Positions 32,364 to 39,256 of a stretch of 39,256 bases of DNA are shown here, piece by piece. The notes below the pieces were generated by a model, which was given only the letters and a program-made list of their open reading frames with translations, had not been told where the DNA came from and did no database searches. This stretch comes from an uncultured Clostridia bacterium (lineage in GTDB: Bacteria > Bacillota > Clostridia > Oscillospirales > Ruminococcaceae), in NCBI GenBank assembly GCA_947586185.1, contig CANPXN010000025.1, positions 1 through 39,256 on the forward strand, written 5' to 3'. How positions within the stretch are numbered: position 1 is the stretch's first letter; each line of letters starts with the position of its first letter. A program made the position numbers and the translations under genes.

Positions 32364-32390
32364 AAAAAAGACCCGCATTTGCGAGCCTTT
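32364..32390 (-). terminator. Terminator upstream of surface-protein gene
   Basis: An 11-bp stem with two G-U pairs (AAAGGCTCGCA with TGCGGGTCTTT as read on the minus strand) is followed by TTTT. It lies 15 nt before the surface-protein ATG. Confidence 0.7.
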
Positions 32391-32398
32391 CGTGATTC

Positions 32399-33217
32399 TT
32401 ATTCGTATCTCACGCTGCTGATGATTTCAGCAGATGCGATATAGCTTTCGTTTGCATCCACGATCTCCGTAAATCCGCACATATTTTCCGTCAGGAAGCA
32501 TCCTGCCTGCGTATCCAGAACATACCACATACCGTCAACATTGACCACATTGGCTACATGACCGTACAGCCCATTTTCAGTCCATGCGAAGTAACATTCC
32601 AGACCATATTCCTGACATATTTCATAGGTCTGATATGAGTATTGTACGCACGTTCCGCCGCCGTTTACCGTCATATAATTGTAGATTTCCAACGCTTTTT
32701 CATAGTCAGATAATTCACACATCGGAGGCTCGGTTTCTTCTTCATATTCCTTCTGTTCGGTAACCGTAACCTCCGTAATTTCTGCAGTTTGCGGCGGTTC
32801 TGACTGTGTGCTTTCTGTCGATTCTTCCGATATAATTTCGGTACTTGATTCAGTATGATCCGTTGGGCTTTCATCAGCTTTTTCCTGCTGAGTTTCCGTA
32901 GGATCATATTGACTTTTTTCTTCCTGCACATCGATTACCGCCGTCGTTGTACAGACTGTTTCGGACTGGATTGCTGCCGTTGTCATCGCCGTTTCTGTAG
33001 TCGAAATTTCACACTCAGTTGGCGGCTGAGTTTCGATTTCAGCGTATGATTCTGATTCGGAATCTTCATCGTATTCTGATGTTTCAGAAAACGGTGCGGA
33101 ATTTAGTGAAGATTCCAATTGTTCTTCGCCTTGATCCTGGTCCGGCGTCACGCCGGCAGTAGGTACGCAGGCTGTGAGAAGTCCTGCTAAGATAAGGATA
33201 AGTATTGATTTTTTCAT
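32399..33217 (-). CDS. Lipoprotein with transglutaminase-like domain
   Basis: 272 residues. Lipobox LLTAC (Cys-17), a low-complexity Thr/Glu/Ser/Gln linker (about 25-165) and a compact transglutaminase-like domain. The catalytic layout is Cys-190 in GGGTCVQYSYQTYEIC, His-220 in LYGHVANVVNVDG and Asp-235 in WYVLDTQ. The order Cys-His-Asp matches the bacterial transglutaminase/protease fold. Extracytoplasmic and membrane-anchored beside the surface protein, it might crosslink, cleave or modify wall or surface proteins. GGAG lies upstream. The activity is inferred from residues only. Confidence 0.8.
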   Translation of the reverse strand: MKKSILILILAGLLTACVPTAGVTPDQDQGEEQLESSLNSAPFSETSEYDEDSESESYAEIETQPPTECEISTTETAMTTAAIQSETVCTTTAVIDVQEEKSQYDPTETQQEKADESPTDHTESSTEIISEESTESTQSEPPQTAEITEVTVTEQKEYEEETEPPMCELSDYEKALEIYNYMTVNGGGTCVQYSYQTYEICQEYGLECYFAWTENGLYGHVANVVNVDGMWYVLDTQAGCFLTENMCGFTEIVDANESYIASAEIISSVRYE

Positions 33218-33360
33218 ATGGATCAGCTCCTTTCGTTACCATAACCATACCATAAAATCAATGCAATATCCAGACCTTTTGCAGAACTTCTACCTTATCA
33301 ATAAGGCGGCGAGCGTATCTTTGGGCATAACCAATCAAATAAATTTATCATTGTGTCACC

Positions 33361-33729
33361 TCACATCATGAAGAATATCATTGGATCCTGTTGCTGCTCC
33401 TGCGATACATTCTGTATCGGTTCAGCAAATTCCTCAGAATACTGACGAATCTGTTCATCTGTCAGCGAACAGGAATCCCACTCGCCACATTCATTGCAAT
33501 AGTTTCCCGATATGAAGAAAGTTCCGTGAACAAGACATTCGCCTACCATTCTGTTAGGTTTTGAACCGTTCAGCAGAAATTCATCGTTGCACCAAGCGAT
33601 CGCCTTATTTGTAGGATCGAAATATATTGGTTCGATCAATCCGCCAACGATCTCATGCATTTCCTGAATATCATTGCTTATTTCCATTTCATAGGGCTCT
33701 TTGTCGTTTTCTACCACAAGAATTCTCAT
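33361..33729 (-). CDS. DUF3846 family protein
   Basis: 122 residues: MRILVVENDKEPYEMEIS, LQ-type segment EMHEIVGGLIEPIYF, NGSKPNRMVG, VHGTFFISG and SLTDEQIRQYSEEF are the landmarks of DUF3846, a small family common on clostridial ICEs and phages. Its ATG overlaps the stop of the upstream gene by 1 nt (TGATG). Function unknown. Confidence 0.8.
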   Translation of the reverse strand: MRILVVENDKEPYEMEISNDIQEMHEIVGGLIEPIYFDPTNKAIAWCNDEFLLNGSKPNRMVGECLVHGTFFISGNYCNECGEWDSCSLTDEQIRQYSEEFAEPIQNVSQEQQQDPMIFFMM

Positions 33730-33974
33730 CAGCTATTGCTGCCTCCTTCGTCATCGCAGTTGCCCTGAAAAATGCAGTTTTCGCAGCCGTCAGCGCTATT
33801 GCAGATCTCCATCAGTTCAATGTCTGTCAGCTTTCTGCGAACAGCTGTCAGCACAACTCCGTCATCGTCCGCTTCCAGAATTACCTTTACCGGAAGACCG
33901 TTTCGGTCGTAAACTCCCGAAAATTCAGCCGTTCCATTATCTGTCATAACTTGTGAAAATATAACTTTTTTCAT
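33729..33974 (-). CDS. Small Cys-rich ICE protein, unknown
   Basis: 81 residues. The N-terminal part is beta strands (KVIFSQVMTDNGTAEFSGVY; VKVILEADDDGVVLTAV) and the C-terminal part has CENCIFQGNC plus an upstream Cys, possibly a metal site. GGAG lies upstream; the ATG overlaps the methyltransferase stop by 4 nt. No family is recognised. Confidence 0.6.
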   Translation of the reverse strand: MKKVIFSQVMTDNGTAEFSGVYDRNGLPVKVILEADDDGVVLTAVRRKLTDIELMEICNSADGCENCIFQGNCDDEGGSNS

Positions 33975-34807
33975 TCGATTTCTCCTTTGTCATTAAAAAA
34001 TGAGAGTTGGTCAATCGTACCAACTCTCTGCGTAGTATCGTAATTTGAAATTAACAGCTCTGCGTACTGGCAGCCGCCCTCGTACCGCTGCGCAAGATTA
34101 TTCAGTCTGCTGATCTCCTCAATTTTAATATTAGATTTATCCCAGATTTCCCGAATCTCAGGGCAGTCATTGTAGGACACCAAAAACTTGCCCTTGATTC
34201 CCATTAACGTATCACGCAGCCGCAAGTGATCCTTTGCCGTAAATCCTACATCTTTATAGTAATTTTCCGTAGCAAAATACGGCGGATCGCAGTAGAAAAA
34301 ACTTCCCGGACTATCGTACTGCTTGATCAGTTTTTCAAAGTCACGGTTCTCAATAAGCACCTTTTGCAGACGCATTGAAGCCATATCTATCTGCGGAAAA
34401 TCTGCCCACATCGAATGCGGCTGACAGCCAAAGCTGTCCAGACCGCTTGCATAACTGTATCGGATAAGCTGAAAAAACTTTGCAGCCCTATCAACATCAC
34501 GCAGTCTTGGGAACAGCTTTTTCTTGTGCAGCGTGGCGATCCAATCGAAGTCCTCACGAGAGTTCAAAACATACCGCAGCTTGTATTTTAGCTTATTCGG
34601 TTTATCCCTCACGCATCGGAAAAGGTTCACAAGATTGCTGTTAAAATCATTGTAAACTTCCGTTTCTCTGCCCTGCGGCTTACGAAATAACACCCATCCA
34701 GCGCCGCCGAAAACCTCGATATACTTGTCATATTCCGGTGGCAAACGTGCAAGGATATCATCCCTGAGCAGCTTTTTGCCGCCTATCCATGATATGAAAC
34801 TATTCAT
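33971..34807 (-). CDS. DNA adenine N6-methyltransferase (D12 class)
   Basis: 278 residues from the ATG at 34807 (AAGGAG upstream; the longer frame to 34885 runs through a hairpin). Motif I FGGAG (33-37), preceded by the D12-type WIGGKKLL, and catalytic DPPY (174-177). Members methylate adenine in short sites such as GATC; specificity cannot be read here. No cognate restriction enzyme is nearby, so it is an orphan enzyme, probably protecting the entering element or altering expression. Confidence 0.9.
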   Translation of the reverse strand: MNSFISWIGGKKLLRDDILARLPPEYDKYIEVFGGAGWVLFRKPQGRETEVYNDFNSNLVNLFRCVRDKPNKLKYKLRYVLNSREDFDWIATLHKKKLFPRLRDVDRAAKFFQLIRYSYASGLDSFGCQPHSMWADFPQIDMASMRLQKVLIENRDFEKLIKQYDSPGSFFYCDPPYFATENYYKDVGFTAKDHLRLRDTLMGIKGKFLVSYNDCPEIREIWDKSNIKIEEISRLNNLAQRYEGGCQYAELLISNYDTTQRVGTIDQLSFFNDKGEIE

Positions 34808-34825
34808 TTTTCTCCTTCTGCCGCT

Positions 34826-34894
34826 GCCGACAGCAGAAAAGAAAAAGCCGCTTTGCAGGCGTTGGAAGCTTTCCGCTGTCGGCAAAACGGCTTT
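34826..34894 (-). promoter_or_regulatory. Two interleaved hairpins before the methyltransferase gene
   Basis: GCCGACAGC (34826-34834) pairs perfectly with GCTGTCGGC (34874-34882). AAAAGCCG (34843-34850) pairs with CGGCTTT (34888-34894). Read on the minus strand the arms occur as A, B, A', B', so the two stems cannot both form except as a pseudoknot. A-A' is followed by TTTTTC and can be a terminator; B-B' would disrupt it. This suits an attenuator. Confidence 0.6.
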
Positions 34895-34903
34895 AATTTT
34901 TAA

Positions 34904-35290
34904 TTACAATTTCATGTCAAAATCTTCAGATTCTTCAGTCGGAATAGGTTCATCGGTCTGCTCGCTGACAAACCCATTTAACCTATTGTCAACGTAATCG
35001 GAAAGCCATGTGCTGCCGAAGGTTTCTCTTGTTTCAAGCCGCCACATGGCAAGCTTACCAACATCAAGCTGAACGCCGTCAAACGGGAACAGCAGACAAG
35101 TAAGATTCTCGTTATTAAAAGTGTACGCCTTTTCAAATTTACTTTCATTGTGCAATATTCCGTTTTCTGTCAGCATTTCGTTTATGCCGTCAACCCATTC
35201 CTGCAAATCTCCGCCGCACCCCTGAAGAATCAGTCCTTCGCTGCCGTTCATTTTTCTCAGATCGTACAAAGAAACATTTTTGATTTCCAT
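34904..35290 (-). CDS. Hypothetical ICE protein
   Basis: 128 residues, acidic, no membrane segment or signal: NVSLYDLRKMNGSEGLILQGCGG, LQEWVDGINEMLTENGIL, FGSTWLSDYVDNRL. I do not recognise the family. The ATG overlaps the antirepressor stop in TAATG, so translation is coupled. Followed by the interleaved hairpins. Confidence 0.65.
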   Translation of the reverse strand: MEIKNVSLYDLRKMNGSEGLILQGCGGDLQEWVDGINEMLTENGILHNESKFEKAYTFNNENLTCLLFPFDGVQLDVGKLAMWRLETRETFGSTWLSDYVDNRLNGFVSEQTDEPIPTEESEDFDMKL

Positions 35291-36051
35291 TACTGCGAAA
35301 ACTCCTTTCTTAGTCTGCCAATTATAAAGGTCTGTCCCTTACCTGTAACAAACGTCTGCTGATAGGTTTTGGTCATTGTACCCGTTTCAAAAACGGACTC
35401 CTTGACCGCAAAATAGCCACGATCAATATATTTCTGATAGGGAAGATTATCCGACATCAGAATCTCATTTTCACGCAGCCAGCGGAACAGCCTGTTTCTT
35501 CCAATCGGAATATTTTCTTCAATAGCGAGCTTCGCCATAGCGTTCATATCGATAAGATTGTCGGTATTTGATACCTGATTTGCAAACTCCACCAACGGCT
35601 GATCATGGCGGATACGCTCGTTAAGCTGATTTATTGCCATCATCTGCAGACGGAAAAGACCTTGATACGGTTCTTCCAGAAATGGGAGATAGTTCTCAAT
35701 GAACATATCCTCATTGGCAACGTAGCCTCCGGTTCGCCTGATCGTTGGAAGAACTTCATCAAAGATCCAGCTTTCAAATTTTTCTGCCGATGGCAGTCTT
35801 GAATGTGAGATCAATCTATACAGATTTCCCTCTGAAATAAACTTTGCAGCTTGCTTTCTGCCCATAGAATCGATGAGGTGGTGAATCACCACCCCATCTT
35901 CTTTACAATGAGCTTTTAATGCATTTACCGTATCTCTGTATCCTAAAGCCGTCGCTGCATCTTTACCGCAAAAGAAAACTTTACCGCTTTCTTCTAAGGT
36001 TCTCATCGAACCGAATTCCTCATTTTCAAAAATTTTTATCATCTGATCCAT
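35290..36051 (-). CDS. Phage-type antirepressor (BRO-N with C-terminal domain)
   Basis: 253 residues from the ATG at 36051 (AAGGAG 7 nt upstream; an ATG 6 nt earlier is too close). The Bro-N domain covers about 1-110 (FFCGKDAATALGYRDTVNAL, HLIDSMGRKQAAKFISEGNLYRLI, FESWIFDEVLPTIRRTGGY). The C-terminal ANT/KilAC-like domain includes FRWLRENEILMSDN and YQKYIDRGYFAVKE. Such proteins counter phage-type repressors, so it may control excision or transfer. It overlaps the cytosine methyltransferase gene by 26 nt. Confidence 0.88.
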   Translation of the reverse strand: MDQMIKIFENEEFGSMRTLEESGKVFFCGKDAATALGYRDTVNALKAHCKEDGVVIHHLIDSMGRKQAAKFISEGNLYRLISHSRLPSAEKFESWIFDEVLPTIRRTGGYVANEDMFIENYLPFLEEPYQGLFRLQMMAINQLNERIRHDQPLVEFANQVSNTDNLIDMNAMAKLAIEENIPIGRNRLFRWLRENEILMSDNLPYQKYIDRGYFAVKESVFETGTMTKTYQQTFVTGKGQTFIIGRLRKEFSQ

Positions 36052-37315
36052 TCGCATTCTCCTTATCTATTTCCAAAATAAACTTTGCAACAGCTTCTAC
36101 AACCGTTGTTGTTACAGCATTTCCTGCTTGTTTGTAGAGCTGTGCATCGGACATTCCGACTGCCTGAACTTTGAAAAATTGTTCATCGGTAAACCCCTGC
36201 AAACGCCACGCTTCCAATGGCATCAGCTTGCGAATATACCCATAATACACCACTCCATGCCTGTCGGTAACGGTTATGGTAAACATAGGCTCGTTCGGCT
36301 GTTTGAAGCGTCTGCCTTGCTGACGGACGTTTGCCTTTTCGGGAGTAAGCACAGCTATTGGCTCAGTTATCAGCATAACGCCGGAATGTTCGCCTTTATG
36401 CTTACTTATGCCGCTGTCCTGACGAGTGGTTATGCACCTTGCAAGTTCTGTGATTTTCGGATCGGGATTCATGTCTATAAACATGGCATAATATCCTTGA
36501 TTGCAGCTTGTCGTAAGAGTGTGAGCAATTTCATTTCCCACACGACCTCGCCTTGAATTCAGATTCGGATATGCAAGGTCGATACTATCGCCGGGCATTG
36601 CAATCTGATAGCCTGCCTTTGTCTTGACTTTTATGGGCAGTCCCAAGATTTCATAAAGACCAGTTTTACCGCCAAAACCGCCTGCCTGACTTGTCAGGGT
36701 TATGCTCAATCCTTTTGGGGAGTAGACTCGGTTTCCTTCTTTTCCGGGAATGCGCTGTATAAGAGCCTTTGGGTTTGCGTCGGTGAAAGACAATACTCTG
36801 CCGGTGCATTTTTCTCTAAGAAATCCGACAATATACACTCTCTTTCGGGATTGGGCGACATGATGATCTGCGCTGTTAAGCACCTGCCATGTGACATCGT
36901 ACCCCAATTCATCCAACGCACCGAGGATGGCCGCAAACGTCCTGCCTGAGTCATGCGATAGGAGACCGGGAACGTTTTCAAGCAACAGATATTTAGGTTT
37001 TTTAACGGCGACAATTCTGGCAATTTCAAAGAACAGAGTTCCTCTTGCGTCGTCAAAGCCACCCCTTTTTCCAGCAATTGAAAAACTTTGGCAAGGGAAG
37101 CCTCCGCAAACAAGGTCGAAATCCGGCAGCTCGTTTGGATCGATTTTTCTTGCGTCATCGTAAAACACCTCGCTTTCAGTGTCGTAAAGCGTTTCGTATG
37201 CCAATTTTGCATATTTGTTTATCTCGCAATAACCGACACATTTAAACCCTCCGGCTTTATCCAGTCCGGAGCGAAAACCGCCGATCCCTGCGAAAATATC
37301 AAAATATCTTATCAT
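36026..37315 (-). CDS. DNA (cytosine-5) methyltransferase
   Basis: 429 residues from the ATG at 37315 (GGAGG 5 nt upstream). Motif I FDIFAGIGGFRSGL (5-18), motif IV GGFPCQSFSIAG with catalytic Cys-75, motif VI ENV (113-115), motif VIII QSRKRVYIVG, and motifs IX-X with QAGNAVTTTVVEAVA at the end. Complete and probably active. No restriction nuclease gene is near, so it is an orphan ICE methylase, likely for escape from restriction in new hosts. A terminator hairpin lies immediately upstream. Confidence 0.93.
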   Translation of the reverse strand: MIRYFDIFAGIGGFRSGLDKAGGFKCVGYCEINKYAKLAYETLYDTESEVFYDDARKIDPNELPDFDLVCGGFPCQSFSIAGKRGGFDDARGTLFFEIARIVAVKKPKYLLLENVPGLLSHDSGRTFAAILGALDELGYDVTWQVLNSADHHVAQSRKRVYIVGFLREKCTGRVLSFTDANPKALIQRIPGKEGNRVYSPKGLSITLTSQAGGFGGKTGLYEILGLPIKVKTKAGYQIAMPGDSIDLAYPNLNSRRGRVGNEIAHTLTTSCNQGYYAMFIDMNPDPKITELARCITTRQDSGISKHKGEHSGVMLITEPIAVLTPEKANVRQQGRRFKQPNEPMFTITVTDRHGVVYYGYIRKLMPLEAWRLQGFTDEQFFKVQAVGMSDAQLYKQAGNAVTTTVVEAVAKFILEIDKENANGSDDKNF

Positions 37316-37337
37316 TGAACCTCCTTTCATTTGGGTA

Positions 37338-37376
37338 CAAAAAAGCGGCTAAGTCTTTTTCAAAACTTAACCGCTA
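37338..37376 (-). terminator. Terminator upstream of cytosine methyltransferase
   Basis: AGCGGCTAAGT (37344-37354) pairs with ACTTAACCGCT (37365-37375) with one mismatch, followed on the minus strand by TTTTTTG. The stem overlaps the DUF4314 stop codon. Confidence 0.85.
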
Positions 37377-37658
37377 CATTGTCATATTCATATCGGGTTC
37401 TTCCGCAAGTTCCTCACAGATTTCCTCGGTCTGAGCTTCTTCCTGAATCTTATGAAAACTGTCCTCGCCGGGGATCATACCCAAACTTCTTCCATTATCA
37501 AATTTGCAGAAAACACTTCCACAATCGTCAACGAATTCCACTGTCCCTTTAGTACCCGGCGGAATCGGATGAGGATCGTTTTCCATGCTGTCAAGGCATA
37601 TTCTTGTGCCTTCGGGATAACTTTTTTTAAGCATTTCAACTTTTCTTTCATTGTACAT
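37374..37658 (-). CDS. DUF4314 family protein
   Basis: 94 residues: LKKSYPEGTRICLDSMENDP, PIPPGTKGTVEFVDDCGSVFC and NGRSLGMIPGEDSF are diagnostic for DUF4314, a small SH3-like barrel common in clostridial ICEs. The acidic C-terminal tail ends in DMNMTM, similar to the end of the neighbouring protein (EPEMTM). It starts 12 nt after the previous gene. Function unknown. Confidence 0.85.
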   Translation of the reverse strand: MYNERKVEMLKKSYPEGTRICLDSMENDPHPIPPGTKGTVEFVDDCGSVFCKFDNGRSLGMIPGEDSFHKIQEEAQTEEICEELAEEPDMNMTM

Positions 37659-37670
37659 AAAACTTATACC

Positions 37671-38762
37671 TCACATTGTCATTTCGGGTTCTTCCGATAA
37701 ATCTTCAGACTGCTCAAGACCCATTTCTTCAGACGTTTGCAACGACCAATCATCGCTGTCATTCCAGAAGCTTACATAAATCTCGCCGTAATCAGCCGTT
37801 TTGATAGGACGCTGCTCGACCGACTCACCCCAACCATCACTTGCTTGTCCCGAAAGATATTCACGCAGATCTCTCAATTCATCGCTTGTTAATTCCTCAG
37901 TGATCTGGCACTCAAACACTCCCATAAGTTCGCCGTTAATTTCCTTAACCGATGGGATAGCCGAGAAAACTTTTTCGCTGACGGCAGGATTATCGTCAAA
38001 GTAAACCATAAGTCCACGATGCTCTTCTTCCGGTTCAGAATAATCCTGAATGAAATTATTGATCTCATCTGCACAATCTACTGCATACTTTGACGGAATT
38101 ATCTCCTGTTTATCTATGACCTCTTCATCAAACTCATACTCTGATTCGTCATATTCTCTGACGATGTGCAGAGGACAATAAAGTGTCAGTTCCTGAGTAG
38201 GCTTAGCTTCAACTATGATATCAGGTTGAAAATCTACATCGATAGAGTGGCTCTCAGCCATTTGAATGTCCTCACGCTCCTGCAGCATTTTCACCACAGA
38301 ATCACGCAGAAGTGATTTAAAGTCCAAATCGGATTTTTCAAGCAACTCCTCAAAAACAAAACTGTTCTCACCGCAATGGGCAAATTCTGCTATCTTATCG
38401 GCTATCTCCTTTAATTCTCTATGCAGTTTCCTTTCAGAAACTGTCAGCTCGTTGCTTTCAATCAATGCTCTTGCATTTGGTATGAATTGAGATTTACGGG
38501 CATAATTACTGCCCTCGGATTCCACAAGAATACCATCACCGTTGTCGCTGTCAACCATTAGCAGACAATGAGCGGTATCATTGCTGTCGATATACATCAG
38601 ATCACGATTTTCTGCGATATACGTATCATCACGCAAGGGATGATCTCTCAGCTCAGAAAAGTGATTGCCATAGAGCGTGATCACCTTTTCAACAATTACT
38701 TCACGTGTTTTGTAATCGCTTTGCTTGTGATTAAGCGTACTGTTAAAATTTAACTTTTTCAT
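37671..38762 (-). CDS. ICE leading-gene protein, DUF6329-like C-terminus
   Basis: 363 residues, acidic, first gene of the long minus-strand operon (perfect GGAGG before the ATG). The C-terminal part (GVFECQITEELTSDELRDLREYL, GQASDGWGESVEQRPI, GEIYVSFWNDSDDW) resembles DUF6329 domains of clostridial ICE proteins. The N-terminal part is not recognised. Genes at this entry position of conjugative elements are often antirestriction or establishment functions; that is inference. Confidence 0.65.
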   Translation of the reverse strand: MKKLNFNSTLNHKQSDYKTREVIVEKVITLYGNHFSELRDHPLRDDTYIAENRDLMYIDSNDTAHCLLMVDSDNGDGILVESEGSNYARKSQFIPNARALIESNELTVSERKLHRELKEIADKIAEFAHCGENSFVFEELLEKSDLDFKSLLRDSVVKMLQEREDIQMAESHSIDVDFQPDIIVEAKPTQELTLYCPLHIVREYDESEYEFDEEVIDKQEIIPSKYAVDCADEINNFIQDYSEPEEEHRGLMVYFDDNPAVSEKVFSAIPSVKEINGELMGVFECQITEELTSDELRDLREYLSGQASDGWGESVEQRPIKTADYGEIYVSFWNDSDDWSLQTSEEMGLEQSEDLSEEPEMTM

Positions 38763-38826
38763 TTAAACCTCCTAACTTTTTGCGGCTTTCTTGTTTTTGT
38801 CATTTCCCTCCTTTCGGAAAACAAAA

Positions 38827-38881
38827 AAGACCGCTTTGTTTAACATCACTTCAATTCGTGATATTAGACAAAACGGTCTTT
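38827..38881 (-). terminator. Terminator in leader of ICE operon
   Basis: AAAGACCGCTTTGT and ACAAAACGGTCTTT form a 14-bp stem with one wobble. An inner hairpin ATCAC/GTGAT lies in the loop, and TTTTTTG follows on the minus strand. It is 65 nt upstream of the first gene. Confidence 0.85.
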
Positions 38882-38907
38882 CAAACTTTGGATACTATTT
38901 CAATATG

Positions 38908-38945
38908 AAAAAAAGCATATCTGAGATTATTTTTCTCAAATATGC
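38908..38945 (-). terminator. Second leader terminator
   Basis: GCATATCTGAG (38915-38925) pairs with CTCAAATATGC (38935-38945) with one wobble, followed on the minus strand by a run of seven T. It is in tandem with the terminator at 38827-38881. Confidence 0.82.
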
Positions 38946-38967
38946 CTTGAATTTTTCCTTAATTTGC

Positions 38968-38999
38968 TTTGTCGAGGGTTCAAATCCCCTAAGTCGGTA
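38968..38999 (+). other. tRNA T-arm/acceptor remnant (possible attachment site)
   Basis: GAGGGTTCAAATCCCC followed by AAGTCGGTA looks like the 3' end of a tRNA (T-loop TTCAAAT plus acceptor strand similar to tRNA-Thr). No D-arm or anticodon arm is upstream, and the stem is imperfect. On the plus strand, such a displaced 3' end would mark the right end of an element lying to its left. Confidence 0.35.
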
Positions 39000-39002
39000 A
39001 AA

Positions 39003-39037
39003 ACCTTGAAAAAACAGCCATGGTTTTGACCTTGAAA
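39003..39037. repeat. Direct repeat ACCTTGAAA near element end
   Basis: ACCTTGAAA occurs twice about 26 bp apart (near 39003 and 39029), flanking a small AAAAC/GTTTT hairpin. Short direct repeats by an attachment site can be recombinase arm sites; no proof here. Confidence 0.25.
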
Positions 39038-39059
39038 TTTTCGCCCCTAAAATGCAAAT

Positions 39060-39081
39060 AAAGCCCGTAGCTACGGGCTTT
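39060..39081. terminator. Palindromic bidirectional terminator
   Basis: A perfect 22-bp palindrome made of AAAGCCCGTAG and CTACGGGCTTT. It can terminate on either strand and lies between the two tRNA-derived fragments. Confidence 0.7.
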
Positions 39082-39113
39082 ATGCGGTGTACAGCTATTT
39101 AGTATCACCAATA

Positions 39114-39168
39114 TGGTGCCGCTGACCGGACTTGAACCGGTACGATATTGCTATCGAGGGATTTTAAG
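39114..39168 (-). other. 3' half of tRNA-Leu(UAA), probable att core
   Basis: On the minus strand: anticodon loop CTTAAAA with TAA at 39166-39164, the long variable arm (CGATA/TATCG), T-arm CCGGTTCAAGTCCGG, acceptor strand CAGCGGC, A and encoded CCA. The matching 5' half is missing: upstream of the anticodon loop the sequence is unrelated and cannot form the anticodon or D stem. Cleavage at the anticodon loop is typical for tyrosine recombinases that use tRNA genes. So this is an attachment-site copy, not a working tRNA gene. Confidence 0.7.
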
Positions 39169-39256
39169 TTTTTAAATCAGTGAAGCGTTTTAATTTCTTT
39201 TGTGGTCTTTTGTTCCCTTTTGTGCCCGATTTTTCGAGCTTTTTGAGTATCAAAAA
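39164..39256 (-). CDS. Possible C-terminal end of an integrase (partial)
   Basis: An open frame enters from the right edge, contains LEKSGTKGNKRPQKKLKRF, and stops exactly at the TAA of the tRNA-Leu anticodon. Basic C-termini that end in an att core are usual for ICE tyrosine recombinases. A second frame is also open here (to a TGA near 39179), so reading frame and identity are uncertain with only 30 codons. Confidence 0.25.
   Translation of the reverse strand, partial: FLILKKLEKSGTKGNKRPQKKLKRFTDLKT

Noticed and set aside
39114-39168. Functional tRNA-Leu gene
   Set aside because: Only the 3' half from the anticodon loop is present; no D-arm, acceptor 5' strand or anticodon 5' stem can be found.

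Overview
The window most resembles accessory DNA of a Clostridia gut or rumen bacterium of the Ruminococcus type (Oscillospiraceae). The evidence is Firmicutes-type GGAGG ribosome sites, moderately AT-rich DNA, sortase and CnaB surface proteins, lipoproteins, and a block of small DUF families typical of clostridial conjugative elements. This assignment is an inference from gene content; there is no rRNA or core gene here to fix the species.

Layout, left to right. (1) 1-6360: a peptide-export and signalling module. On the minus strand lie a HlyB-like ABC exporter with a protease-dead C39-like domain and a shortened HlyD-like adaptor, preceded by a leader with a small ORF and an attenuator-like hairpin. 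Next come a ComD/AgrC-like histidine kinase and a LytTR response regulator (minus strand), then an Xre-type regulator (plus strand). No AgrB or AgrD is present. (2) 6380-11810: a very AT-rich plus-strand operon of a membrane-anchored coiled-coil protein, a NACHT NTPase fused to an FGE/C-type-lectin-like domain, a translationally coupled 48-codon ORF, a Gfo/Idh/MocA oxidoreductase and a radical SAM protein. It ends at a bidirectional terminator. (3) 11906-38762: a minus-strand integrative conjugative element (ICE) backbone. From its transcriptional start it runs through accessory proteins and two orphan DNA methyltransferases, an antirepressor, a transglutaminase-like lipoprotein, a giant NlpC/P60-CnaB surface protein with its own sortase B, a VirB2-like protein, a primase-like protein, VirD4, VirB6, VirB3/PrgI, a split VirB4, a NlpC/P60 hydrolase, ArdA-like and RHH-like proteins, a candidate oriT, a C39-like protein and a MobP-type relaxase carrying Sel1 repeats. 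(4) 38763-39256: non-coding DNA with stacked terminators, a tRNA T-arm remnant and the 3' half of tRNA-Leu(UAA), probably attachment sites. A possible integrase tail enters from the right edge.

The most interesting observation is that the exporter operon and the NACHT operon start with near-identical promoters. A 49-bp block (42 of 49 identical), with the same -35 position and the same 17-bp spacer to TAGAGT, lies at 3578-3626 (minus) and 6415-6463 (plus). The two copies flank the kinase/regulator genes as an inverted pair, which suggests that an immune-like STAND operon is under quorum-type control. The same operon carries a tiny ORF ending in APAPQLPAGGCTFN, just upstream of two redox/radical enzymes. 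This could be an undescribed modified-peptide or conflict system.

A second theme is regulation of the ICE. Intrinsic-terminator-like hairpins sit directly in front of the first gene of nearly every sub-operon, which would make sense if the element uses processive antitermination.
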